DNA from: Bacteroidaceae bacterium
GTDB taxonomy: Bacteria > Bacteroidota > Bacteroidia > Bacteroidales > Bacteroidaceae
Assembly: GCA_024684455.1 (NCBI GenBank)
Contig: JAIKWU010000041.1
Span: 1-43,004, forward strand
Length of the DNA stretch: 43,004 nt
Direction: 5' to 3'
Shown one piece after another: positions 15,268-23,388 of this stretch. A program made the translations under genes and the position numbers. Numbering within the stretch: the stretch's first letter is position 1; each line of letters starts with the position of its first letter. Below the pieces are notes generated by a model. That model was not told where the DNA came from and did not search any database. It worked only from the letters and a program-made list of their open reading frames with translations.

Positions 15268-15385
15268 TGTAGGGACGACCCGTGGGGCGTCCCGATTGGC
15301 TTTATCCCTGTCCGTTATGGACGACGTCGTCCCGATTGACATTTTTTCCCGACTATTCATGGACGCCCCACGGGTCGTCCCTACA
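15268..15385. repeat. 118-bp element with 25-bp perfect terminal inverted repeats
   Basis: Positions 15268-15292 (TGTAGGGACGACCCG...) are the exact reverse complement of 15361-15385. The 68-bp interior has no ORF of note. The form fits a small non-autonomous mobile element; no target-site duplication was identified by eye. Confidence 0.75.
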
Positions 15386-15458
15386 TTCAATCCTTTCTCC
15401 CTTTCGGAGATTAAAAAAAATTTTTTCCTTTTTTGCTCTCACTTACGCAGATTTTTCG

Positions 15459-15495
15459 TACCTCTGGCTTCGCCGAAGGTACTCCCGTTCGGAAA
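15459..15495 (+). repeat. Promoter-like repeat module, copy 1 (decayed)
   Basis: TCGTACCTCTGGCTTCGCC and the following GAAGGTACTC form a hairpin that contains a mutated -7 box (TACCTCTG). The same module, with an intact box, is at 36066-36100; in both cases a working promoter follows about 70-80 bp later. Confidence 0.65.
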
Positions 15496-15524
15496 TGCAA
15501 AACTAAAAAACTTCGTCTTTTGTT

Positions 15525-15554
15525 TTGTATTTCTCTCACTTATTCGTACCTTTG
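15525..15554 (+). promoter_or_regulatory. Promoter of the riboswitch-controlled receptor operon
   Basis: TTTTG ending at 15527, a 19-bp spacer and TACCTTTG at 15547-15554. The start is near 15561, just before the cobalamin aptamer. Confidence 0.75.
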
Positions 15555-15569
15555 CAGCGTAAAGAGAGC

Positions 15570-15765
15570 AACGGTAGTGCTGAAAGACAATCATTGTCGG
15601 ATGGCACGCAAGGGAATGCGGTGTGAATCCGCGGCTGTACCTGCAACTGTAATCCTCTTCTTTCAGGCTGTCCACTGATGCCACTGACTAAAATTGTACA
15701 TTGTAATTTGTACTTGTCGGGAAGGCGGACAGACCGAGGAAAGCCAGGAGACCTGCCGAATGTGT
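15570..15765 (+). promoter_or_regulatory. Cobalamin (adenosylcobalamin) riboswitch
   Basis: The conserved blocks occur in order: AAGGGAATGCGGTG, GAATCC, GCTGTACCTGCAACTGTAA, GCCACTG (15680-15686), GGGAAGGC, GACCGAGG, and the B12 box AGCCAGGAGACCTGCC (15742-15757). Downstream, TTACTCT and AGAGTA can pair and would enclose the region just before the ATG at 15824, consistent with control of translation; no terminator is evident. It should lower expression of the receptor-chelatase unit when cobalamin is plentiful. Confidence 0.95.
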
Positions 15766-15823
15766 TACTCTACAAAAGGAAGGCGCACGCTCAGGAAAAA
15801 GCGCAGCGGAAAGAGTATTATTT

Positions 15824-17962
15824 ATGAGAATGAAACTGGCGGGCTGCATGGCATTGCTATGTTTTGCTGTCCGTGTTGCGGCTCAGGATGTGGTGCTCAC
15901 TGACACACTGGAGACGGTGGTCGTGACAGGCACTGGTACCCAGCACCTGCTGAAGGATGCTCCCGTGCAGACGGAGGTCATCAGCGGGCGGATGCTGCGT
16001 CAGTTTGGCGGCAGGAGCATCGAGGATATTTTGGGTTCTTTGTCGGCATCGTTTGCCTTTAACGAGGGTGACATGGGCAGCCAGATGCAACTCAACGGGC
16101 TTGGCAACTCGTATATTCTCGTACTCATCGACGGAAAAAGGCTGACGGGCGATGTGGGCGGTCAGAATGATCTCTCGCTCATCGACCCGCACAACATCGA
16201 GCGCATCGAGGTGGTGAAGGGTGCGTCGAGTGCGCTCTACGGCAGCGATGCCATTGCCGGTGTGGTTAACATCATCACCAAGCGTCACGACGAGGGTGTG
16301 ATGGTGGAGAATGCCACGCGTTATGGCTCGTATAACGACGTGCGCCAGCACAATTCGGTTGGCGTGGCATGGGGCAGGTGGAAGAGCCTGACAGGCTTTC
16401 AACTGCAACACAGCGACGGCTGGCAGAACACGTCGATGGAGAACACACCGAGCAGTGCCACGCCTGTGACGGACTCGCGAAGCATGACGGTAAACAAGCA
16501 CACGAGTTGGCAACTCAGCGAGATGCTGACGTTCGTGCCGACCGAGGGACTTGAGTTGTACGCAGCAGGTACGATCCATCGCAAGGGCATCTATCGCCCG
16601 AAGGGCAAGTACCCGAAGTACGATGTCAAGACGTTCGACCTGAAATACGAGAATGCCTCGGCTGCCATCGGCGGACGGTGGAAAACGGGACGGGGCGACT
16701 TGCTCTCACTGGATGTCGATTGGGCGCAACATGCCTACTACCATGCTTTCACCTCGACGACGCTGACGGAGGGCTTCGATGCGACGGGCAGACTGATTCT
16801 GGACTTTCCTTATTTTGAAGGACAGCGCCAGTTGCAGAGCAATCAACAACGCACGATGGTTCAGTTGAAAGGTGTGTTCGACCTTGCAGCCTGCCACCGA
16901 CTGAGTGCAGGCATGGAGGCTCGTTTCGACCACTTGAAAGCACCGACGAGCGTGGAGGGCGGTACGGCTAAGGATAATACGGAGGCGGTGTATGTGCAGG
17001 ACGAATGGTCCTGGCTTTGCTGGCTGCAACTGACAGGAGGCTTGCGCCTCTGTCGCAACGAAGGCTTCGGCTGGCGTCTCACTCCGAAGGTTTCGGCGAT
17101 GGTCAAGGTGGGCGACGTTCGTCTGCGCGGCACCTGGAGCCAAGGTTTCAAGACTCCTGCGCTGAAGGAGATGAACTACCGTTATATCCGCGAGATGACG
17201 AACATCGTCATGTACCTCGGCAACAAAGACTTGAAAGCCCAGACGTCGAACTATTTCTCGCTGGGAGGCGAATGGACGCACAGGGGCTTCAACGTCACGG
17301 TGACAGGCTACCTGAACCGCGTCGATCACATGATTGCGCTGGTGACGGTGCCGAGAACTGCGGCTCCCGAAGCGTATCGCATTCAGTATGGCGAACAACT
17401 GAACAAGGTGCGGCGCTACGAGAATATGGAAGATGCGCGTACGACAGGCCTCGACGTGAGTGTCAGTTACACACGCAAGGAATGGACCATTGGTGGCAGT
17501 TACAGTTATCTGGACACGAAAGCGCACGTATATGACAGCGACCGTGAACGGCTGGAACGTGTGGTCATCGATGGTATGGCCTACCACAAGGGCAACGTGT
17601 TCCTGACGTGGGAGCACCGTTTCGCTCCTTCTTACGCACTGGGGCTCGGTCTCTACGGACGTATGTCGAGCCGCCGCTACTATCAGATTGACGGCAACGG
17701 AAAGCCGTTCCAGATATGGCGGCTCACAACGACGCACAACCTCGGTCACAGCCGCACAATGACCTATCGTCTGGAGGCTGGCATCGACAACATCTTCAAC
17801 TATAGCGATCGCACGCCTCACGGCCTGCATCTGGGCACTACGACTCCGGGCACGACCTTCTATGCTACGCTGACGATACGGTTCAAGACGGGGAAGAATC
17901 TCAAGTTTTCAAATAACAATAAGTTTAACTCAAAAAAACAACAAAGCGATGAAGAAGATTAA
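15824..17962 (+). CDS. btuB: TonB-dependent outer membrane receptor, BtuB-like
   Basis: A 712-residue receptor that should import corrinoids across the outer membrane. It has a signal peptide (cleavage likely after VAA, residue 20), a TonB box ETVVVTG (30-36), a plug domain with NGLGNSYILVLIDG and SSALYGSDAIAGVVNIIT, then a beta barrel. It is the first gene after the cobalamin riboswitch, which strongly supports a corrinoid substrate. Odd feature: barrel receptors normally end in an aromatic-rich last strand, here TLTIRF, but this one runs on for about 23 polar residues (NLKFSNNNKFNSKK...) and overlaps the next gene by 14 bp. The extension looks like translated leader sequence, so an ancestral stop may have been lost. 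Confidence 0.9.
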   Translation: MRMKLAGCMALLCFAVRVAAQDVVLTDTLETVVVTGTGTQHLLKDAPVQTEVISGRMLRQFGGRSIEDILGSLSASFAFNEGDMGSQMQLNGLGNSYILVLIDGKRLTGDVGGQNDLSLIDPHNIERIEVVKGASSALYGSDAIAGVVNIITKRHDEGVMVENATRYGSYNDVRQHNSVGVAWGRWKSLTGFQLQHSDGWQNTSMENTPSSATPVTDSRSMTVNKHTSWQLSEMLTFVPTEGLELYAAGTIHRKGIYRPKGKYPKYDVKTFDLKYENASAAIGGRWKTGRGDLLSLDVDWAQHAYYHAFTSTTLTEGFDATGRLILDFPYFEGQRQLQSNQQRTMVQLKGVFDLAACHRLSAGMEARFDHLKAPTSVEGGTAKDNTEAVYVQDEWSWLCWLQLTGGLRLCRNEGFGWRLTPKVSAMVKVGDVRLRGTWSQGFKTPALKEMNYRYIREMTNIVMYLGNKDLKAQTSNYFSLGGEWTHRGFNVTVTGYLNRVDHMIALVTVPRTAAPEAYRIQYGEQLNKVRRYENMEDARTTGLDVSVSYTRKEWTIGGSYSYLDTKAHVYDSDRERLERVVIDGMAYHKGNVFLTWEHRFAPSYALGLGLYGRMSSRRYYQIDGNGKPFQIWRLTTTHNLGHSRTMTYRLEAGIDNIFNYSDRTPHGLHLGTTTPGTTFYATLTIRFKTGKNLKFSNNNKFNSKKQQSDEED

Positions 17963-19088
17963 ATTCTTCGCGACGGCTCTCGTGGCCCTCGCCATGTCTG
18001 TAGGCTTCATGGCTTGCAGCGACAGTGATGACAGCAGTAACGTTTCGAACATGGAGCGTTATCAGCAGGAAGTGGAAAACGCAGTTCGTGCAGAGAAGAC
18101 CAAGAATAAGGTCATCCTGCTCGTTGCATTTGGATCGACTTGGCAGCAGGCCTACGATGCCTTTGACCTTACACGTAAGGAGTATCAGAAGGCATTCCCC
18201 GACTACGACGTGTTCCTCTCGTTCTCGTCGGCTATCTGCATCAACCGTGCAGCCGCTGGTGAAAACACAGCCAAGCGCAACTTCTACGAACCGATGTACT
18301 GGCTCGAAGCCTTTGGTCGCGTACAGTATAGCGAAATCATCGTGCAGTCGATGCAGGTCATCCCTGGTGAAGAGTTCAGCCGCGTAGTCAACGCCATGAA
18401 AGACTTTGGCAACAACAAACTCGGCGACCTCGACGATAAGTACATGAGCAAGTTTGCCTTCGACGAAGAGGGTAATCCTGGCGAAAATGTCCTCAAACTG
18501 GGTATGCCCCTCATGTACACCGAGGATGATACCAAGACGCTTGCTACAGAACTCGACAAGAACTTCAGCAAGTATGCCTCGATGGGTGCTGTGCTCTTCA
18601 TGGGTCACGGCAATCCCGACGAGTATGACACCTACAAGGCCAATGTGCGCTACACACAACTCGAAACAGCCCTTCAGATCAAGAACCCGAACTACTTCGT
18701 AGGTACAGTCGATATGGCTGACAACTTCAAGGTGCAGGTCAACAACCGCATGAAGGCAGCCGGCTTTGCTGCCAACGGCAAGGTGTTCTGCGCTCCGCTC
18801 ATGTCGATTGCCGGCGACCACGCTCACAACGACATGGCTGGCGACGACGACGCATGGGCCGAAGAGATGGCTACTCAGGTCGAAGGCGAAGCAGAAGACG
18901 TCAGTTGGAAGAAGTACTTCGGTCACATGGGCTACACCATTCAGGAAACCCCATACTATACTGACAACGGTGCCGACGCTCTCGTGAAGGGTCTGCTCGA
19001 GTACAAGAACATTCGCGACCTCTACATCCAACACACCAAGGACGCTGAGGCTGTGGACTTCTACCACTCGATGTATCCAGGCGAGTAG
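17949..19088 (+). CDS. cbiK: CbiK-type cobaltochelatase made as a lipoprotein
   Basis: A 379-residue protein homologous to class II chelatases, which insert Co(II) into sirohydrochlorin. Matches to CbiK: VILLVAFGSTW near the start of the domain, VLFMGHGN with H220, and APLMSIAGDHAHNDM with H291, the two metal-binding histidines. A third conserved position, His in Salmonella CbiK (IQSLHII), is Gln136 here (VQSMQVI). The N-terminus is a lipoprotein signal (GFMAC, Cys23) followed by SDSDDSS, an acidic run like the surface-export signals of Bacteroidetes lipoproteins. It is therefore outside the cytoplasm, perhaps on the cell surface. It lies between two TonB receptors and overlaps the first by 14 bp. 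Alternatives to chelation are binding or stripping metal from tetrapyrroles, as proposed for the related P. gingivalis IhtB. Confidence 0.88.
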   Translation: MKKIKFFATALVALAMSVGFMACSDSDDSSNVSNMERYQQEVENAVRAEKTKNKVILLVAFGSTWQQAYDAFDLTRKEYQKAFPDYDVFLSFSSAICINRAAAGENTAKRNFYEPMYWLEAFGRVQYSEIIVQSMQVIPGEEFSRVVNAMKDFGNNKLGDLDDKYMSKFAFDEEGNPGENVLKLGMPLMYTEDDTKTLATELDKNFSKYASMGAVLFMGHGNPDEYDTYKANVRYTQLETALQIKNPNYFVGTVDMADNFKVQVNNRMKAAGFAANGKVFCAPLMSIAGDHAHNDMAGDDDAWAEEMATQVEGEAEDVSWKKYFGHMGYTIQETPYYTDNGADALVKGLLEYKNIRDLYIQHTKDAEAVDFYHSMYPGE

Positions 19089-19124
19089 TAGGATAACAAG
19101 AACGTATAACCCATAACATGTGAT

Positions 19125-21194
19125 ATGTTATTTAAGAAAGTAGGTTTTTTAGTGGCAGCGCTCCTCACGGGGAGTGCTGCCTTTGCGCAAATTCACCAGA
19201 TGGAGCGCCGCGACACATCGGCTGTCGCACGGACGTACGACCTCAACCCCGTCGTTGTGACAGGTTCGGGTCACCACCAACGAATGAAGTACACAGCCAC
19301 CCCCGTTCGTATGCTCTCGGCAAAGGAAATCAGCGAGCAGGGCATCACGACCTTCGACGCAGCGTTGACGCGTATGATGCCCCAGGTGTCGATGGCTCCC
19401 AACTCGATGGGCACTTTCTTGCGCCTTAATGGACTGGGCAACAAGTATATCCTCATTCTCGTCAACGGTCAGAAACTCACGGGCGACATCTCGAACAATG
19501 TGGACCTCAACCGCATCAACATGTCACGTGTCAAGCGTATCGAAGTCCTCGACGGAGCGGCTTCGTCGCTCTACGGCAGCGACGCCATCGCGGGTGTCAT
19601 CAACATCATCACCGACCAGCCCACACAGCAGTTGGTGAGCGTACAGAGCGACACCCGTGTCTCGGGTGAAGGACAATTCACCGAGTCGGTCACCGTCGAT
19701 GTCTATAAGAACGGCTTCGGCTCCTACACCTCCTATGTCCATGATCGCGCCGACAGTTATCAGAATACGGATTTGGAGTATAAGAAAGGCTCCGACACCG
19801 ACACGCAGCCGACGATTGCACCGCTTTTCACGGGCTATCGTTCCCATGTGTTCAGTCAGAAGTTCACTTACAGCCCCAATCGCCACCTGGCCCTGAACGC
19901 CTTCATCGACTATTCGCACAAGAAGACCGACCGTCCTGAGACACGTGCCGACATCACGGGCGGAACGGACTACGAAATGCTTTACCGTGGTGTCCGCTAC
20001 GGTGTGGGAGGAATTTATAAGTTCACACAGCGCAACTCGTTGCAGGCCGACTTTACCGTCGATCGCTTCCGTTACGGCAAGGAATACGACGTTGCCACGA
20101 AGAGTTTCGACATTGGCGACTATGTGCAGTCGAAGAAACAGCGAACGATGGAGGGACAACTGAAAGGCGTGCTCGGACTGACCGCCAACTCGACCACCAT
20201 CGTTGGTGCCGACTGGCGACGCGACAAACTCGTTGCCACGAGTGGCAACATCGACCAAACCGCTTACACCCTCGCTGCCTATGCCCAGCACGAAATGAAA
20301 TTCTGGGACTGTCTGACAGCCACGTTCGGCCTCCGCTATGACTATCACGAAAACTTCCACAACCGCCTCACGCCAAAGGCCACGCTGATGTATTCGCCGG
20401 GCCCCTTCAATTTCCGTGCCACCTATTCGGCTGGCTTCCGTGCGCCTGGACTCGATGAATTGCACTACCACTACTACTCCGTCAATCGCGGAAAGCCGCA
20501 GATTACCTTCGGCAACAGCAGTCTCAACCCCGAGCGCAGCAACTTCTTCTCGCTCAATGCCGAGTATCGCACCAATACGCTTGCCGTCAGTGTGACGGGA
20601 TACATCAACCGCATCAACGACATGGTCGTACGTCAGGACATCCCTGTCGATGCCATGTCATTGGTTATGCTCCAGACCGAATTTCCCGAGATGACGACGT
20701 CGGAAGCAGTCAAACTCGAACGCTACAGCCGCTATGTCAATAGCGACCGTGGTGATGTGAAAGGTTTGCAAGTCAACGTCTCTGCCAACCTGTTCGAAGG
20801 CTTCAATCTCTCTGCCAACTATGCTTATACCTACGCCCGCACGGAGAACGGCGGTGAGTGGAGTGTGCTTGAACGTAGCATCCGCAACGCAGCCACCGTG
20901 GCCGCCAACTACCACCACACGTGGGGACACTATGCGCTCAACGTCAATCTGAACGGACGCCTGCAATCGCGCACCTACTACACCAGTTATGAGAATGCGC
21001 CAGGTTTTGGAGTGTGGAACCTCCACACCACCCACACGTTCGACTGCCTGCGCTGGGCTGTCATCGAACCCAGCATCGGCGTCGATAACCTCTTCAACCG
21101 CGTTGATCGGCGCATCGACTCCACCAACCGCAAATATGCGCTTTATAGTCCTGGCCGTATGCTCGTTGTCGGGCTTCGTGTCAAGTTCCAGTAA
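19125..21194 (+). CDS. Second TonB-dependent receptor, tetrapyrrole/corrinoid type
   Basis: A 689-residue receptor with a signal peptide (cleavage likely after AFA, residue 21), TonB box NPVVVTG (41-47), a plug containing NGLGNKYILILVNG and SSLYGSDAIAGVINIIT, and a barrel ending properly in GLRVKFQ. Its plug closely resembles that of the BtuB-like receptor two genes upstream, suggesting duplication. It starts 36 bp after cbiK and has no promoter of its own that I can see, so it is probably under the same riboswitch. The substrate could be cobalamin, a cobalt-free corrinoid or porphyrin, or haem; the position beside a chelatase favours a tetrapyrrole or its metal. Confidence 0.85.
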   Translation: MLFKKVGFLVAALLTGSAAFAQIHQMERRDTSAVARTYDLNPVVVTGSGHHQRMKYTATPVRMLSAKEISEQGITTFDAALTRMMPQVSMAPNSMGTFLRLNGLGNKYILILVNGQKLTGDISNNVDLNRINMSRVKRIEVLDGAASSLYGSDAIAGVINIITDQPTQQLVSVQSDTRVSGEGQFTESVTVDVYKNGFGSYTSYVHDRADSYQNTDLEYKKGSDTDTQPTIAPLFTGYRSHVFSQKFTYSPNRHLALNAFIDYSHKKTDRPETRADITGGTDYEMLYRGVRYGVGGIYKFTQRNSLQADFTVDRFRYGKEYDVATKSFDIGDYVQSKKQRTMEGQLKGVLGLTANSTTIVGADWRRDKLVATSGNIDQTAYTLAAYAQHEMKFWDCLTATFGLRYDYHENFHNRLTPKATLMYSPGPFNFRATYSAGFRAPGLDELHYHYYSVNRGKPQITFGNSSLNPERSNFFSLNAEYRTNTLAVSVTGYINRINDMVVRQDIPVDAMSLVMLQTEFPEMTTSEAVKLERYSRYVNSDRGDVKGLQVNVSANLFEGFNLSANYAYTYARTENGGEWSVLERSIRNAATVAANYHHTWGHYALNVNLNGRLQSRTYYTSYENAPGFGVWNLHTTHTFDCLRWAVIEPSIGVDNLFNRVDRRIDSTNRKYALYSPGRMLVVGLRVKFQ

Positions 21195-21226
21195 AATTGA
21201 CATTTAACAATTGACATTTTTTCACT

Positions 21227-21718
21227 ATGAATACCATTTACACCAAGACCGGTGACACGGGACAGACCAGCCTTCGCGAGGGTGTTCGTGTCGATAAAGA
21301 CGACCTTCGCATCGAGGTGAACGGCCAGATTGACCACCTCAACGCCCTGCTCGGCATGGTGCGCACCGTCGCTCTATCTGACGATGAAAAAACCTTGTTG
21401 CGCCGTATACAGTGCGAGTTCATGGTTGTGATGAGCCTTGTGGCTACGCCTGATGGAAGCACGAATCCACGTCCGCTGCACCTCGCCGAACTGACCGCCG
21501 AGATGGAGCACGCCATCGACCGTCTGACGGCAGGCAAGACACTGGGCTTCACCATCCCTGGCGACAATGCCGAACGTGCTGTCGTCCACGTGGCACGCAC
21601 CCAGACGCGTACCGTCGAACGTCGCCTCTGGACGCTCCACCGACAGCATCCTCTGCCCACCGACGTGCTCACCTTTTTCAATCGGCTTTCCGACTATCTC
21701 TTTGTGCTGACACTATGA
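21227..21718 (+). CDS. PduO-type ATP:cob(I)alamin adenosyltransferase
   Basis: A 163-residue cytoplasmic enzyme that transfers the 5'-deoxyadenosyl group of ATP to cob(I)alamin. The N-terminal ATP loop YTKTGDTGQTSL (5-16) is the PduO signature, and RTQTRTVERRLW near 127-138 supplies the conserved arginines and Glu of the active site. It is slightly shorter than usual (about 180-190) but keeps both key regions. It is unrelated in sequence to CobA/BtuR. It starts 32 bp after the receptor gene and overlaps the decarboxylase by ATGA. Confidence 0.93.
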   Translation: MNTIYTKTGDTGQTSLREGVRVDKDDLRIEVNGQIDHLNALLGMVRTVALSDDEKTLLRRIQCEFMVVMSLVATPDGSTNPRPLHLAELTAEMEHAIDRLTAGKTLGFTIPGDNAERAVVHVARTQTRTVERRLWTLHRQHPLPTDVLTFFNRLSDYLFVLTL

Positions 21719-22800
21719 TTTACGGACACGGCGACGACACTTTCCGCTTTTCCCACATTCGGACCAACTTCAGTTCGAACATCTATGGCCATGCCGACTT
21801 GTCAGCACTGAAGGCCTACCTCGCCGCCCATCTCGATGCCATTCAGAACTATCCCGAGCCAGCCGCCGACTCCTTGGCAGCCCTTATCGCCCAGCACCAC
21901 GCCATCTCTACCGACAATGTCCTCGTGACAAACGGAGCCACCGATGCCATCTATCTCATCGCGCAGACCTTCGCTCGTGATGTCACCCACTTCTCGACCG
22001 ACGAACCCACCTTCAGCGAATACGCCGACGCCAGTATCCTGTATGGATTAAAAACACGGAAAAACACGGAAACTTCCGAAAAAACACGGAAATGCTTGGA
22101 AAACCCTGAAAGAACGCAGGAATCAGTTTCCGAGTTTTTCCGTTCATTTCCGTGTTTTTCTGTGGTACGCTGGCTCTGCAACCCCAACAACCCCGACGGC
22201 CGCATCTACACGCCCGAGCAAATATGCGAGGAAGCCCGACACAGCACCCTGCTCGTCGTCGATCAGTCCTACGAGCACTACACTCAGGCACCCCTCCTGT
22301 CGCCTCGCGAGGCACTGGACATTCCCAACCTACTCCTGCTCCATTCGCTCACCAAGACCTATGCCGTGCCAGGCCTGCGCATCGGTTATGTCACAGGTCC
22401 CGCCACCCTTATCGGGCGGTTACGCGCCGCTGCACGTCCATGGGCCGTCAACGCCCTGGCCGTCGAGGCAGGTAAATGGCTGTTCAGCCACAATATACGC
22501 GCCATCGACGACCTGCCCGCCCTGCTCGCCGAGACGCAACGGTTCGCCGCAGCCCTGGCTCGGGTGCCACATCTCCACGTCACCCCCACCGCCACCACCT
22601 TCATGCTCGTCCGCTGCGACACACTCACCGCCGCCGAGTTAAAGCAACGCCTCGCCACCGAACACCACCTTCTCATCCGCGATGCCTCCAACTTCCCGAC
22701 CCTCACCCCCCATCATTTCCGCATCGCCACACAGACTTCCGAGGAGAACGACACCCTCGTCCATGCCCTGCGCAGCATAATTATTGACGATTCTTTTTGA
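21715..22800 (+). CDS. cobD: L-threonine-O-3-phosphate decarboxylase (CobD-type aminotransferase fold)
   Basis: A 361-residue PLP enzyme that makes (R)-1-amino-2-propanol phosphate, the linker of the nucleotide loop. Typical features: IYGHGDD start, VTNGATDAIYL, LCNPNNPDGR, and the PLP-binding Lys214 in HSLTKTYAVPGLRIGY. Residues of about 112-149 (KTRKNTETSEKTRK ... FFRSFPCFSV) are foreign to the family and are encoded by an imperfect inverted repeat at 22050-22160. The segment lies between FSEYADASILYG and the NPNNP motif, normally a short strand-loop. The frame stays open and all catalytic motifs remain, so the enzyme may still work. Downstream, a promoter for the next unit overlaps the end of the gene. 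Confidence 0.92.
   Translation: MIYGHGDDTFRFSHIRTNFSSNIYGHADLSALKAYLAAHLDAIQNYPEPAADSLAALIAQHHAISTDNVLVTNGATDAIYLIAQTFARDVTHFSTDEPTFSEYADASILYGLKTRKNTETSEKTRKCLENPERTQESVSEFFRSFPCFSVVRWLCNPNNPDGRIYTPEQICEEARHSTLLVVDQSYEHYTQAPLLSPREALDIPNLLLLHSLTKTYAVPGLRIGYVTGPATLIGRLRAAARPWAVNALAVEAGKWLFSHNIRAIDDLPALLAETQRFAAALARVPHLHVTPTATTFMLVRCDTLTAAELKQRLATEHHLLIRDASNFPTLTPHHFRIATQTSEENDTLVHALRSIIIDDSF
22050..22160. repeat. ACACGGAAA-type inverted repeat inserted in cobD
   Basis: Left arm AAAAACACGGAAAAACACGG onward (22050-22078) and right arm 22130-22159 (ending TTTCCGTGTTTTT) are imperfect reverse complements of about 30 bp. The same motif occurs in an intergenic copy at 41935-42007. In frame it encodes Lys/Thr/Glu-rich then Phe-rich peptide. 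Confidence 0.8.
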
Positions 22801-22826
22801 TATCCGCTCACTTTGTACTATCTTTG
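22797..22826 (+). promoter_or_regulatory. Promoter of the cobC-cobU-cobT-cobS unit
   Basis: TTTTTG ending at 22799 (overlapping the cobD stop), a 19-bp spacer, then TATCTTTG at 22819-22826. The start is near 22833, giving a leader of about 10 nt and no riboswitch. Confidence 0.7.
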
Positions 22827-22841
22827 CAGCAAATTTGAACC

Positions 22842-23372
22842 ATGGAAATCATTCTGATACGTCATACCAGTGTGGATGTGCCCAAAGGCACGTGCTATGG
22901 CCAGACCGACGTGCCTGTCGCACTGACGTTTGAGACGGAGGCTGCTGCCACACGGAAGGCGCTGGAGCAGTATGGCTCGTTCGACGCGGTGTTCTCTTCG
23001 CCGCTCACGCGTGCCCGTAAACTGGCGGCGGCGTGTGGCTACGACCAGCCCATCGTGGACAATCGTCTGAAGGAGATGTTCATGGGGGCATGGGAGATGA
23101 AATGCTTCGACCTCATCGACGACCCGAACCTGGAGAAGTGGTATCACGACTACATTCACGAACGTCCCACAGGCGGCGAGAGTTTTCAGGAGGTCTATGA
23201 GCGTGTGGCCGCATTTTTCGACGAACTGAAGCAGCAGGGCTATGGTCGTGTCGCTATCTTCGCTCACGGTGGCGTGCTGATGTGTGCAGGGCTCTATGCT
23301 GGTCTTTACACCACCAAAGACATGTTCCATCACCTCGTGCCCTTCGGCGGAATTTTAACTTTTAACTTCTAA
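22842..23372 (+). CDS. cobC: Alpha-ribazole-5'-phosphate phosphatase, histidine phosphatase family
   Basis: A 176-residue phosphatase with the phosphohistidine motif LIRHTSVD (H8), the SSPLTRARKLA segment, the catalytic acid in NRLKEMFMGAWE, and the second histidine in IFAHGGV. In B12 synthesis it removes the phosphate of alpha-ribazole phosphate or cobalamin phosphate. Its place directly before cobU, cobT and cobS supports this over phosphoglycerate mutase. The last residues (GGILTFNF) are read from a TTTTAACTTTTAACTT spacer repeat common between genes here, so the very C-terminus may be repeat-derived. Confidence 0.88.
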   Translation: MEIILIRHTSVDVPKGTCYGQTDVPVALTFETEAAATRKALEQYGSFDAVFSSPLTRARKLAAACGYDQPIVDNRLKEMFMGAWEMKCFDLIDDPNLEKWYHDYIHERPTGGESFQEVYERVAAFFDELKQQGYGRVAIFAHGGVLMCAGLYAGLYTTKDMFHHLVPFGGILTFNF

Positions 23373-23388
23373 CTTTTAACTTAATATC

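Noticed and set aside
15268..15385. Possible insertion sequence
   Set aside because: Only 118 bp with no transposase; kept as a small inverted-repeat element.
16706..17830. 374-codon minus-strand frame opposite the receptor
   Set aside because: Shadow of the BtuB-like barrel region; no start signals.
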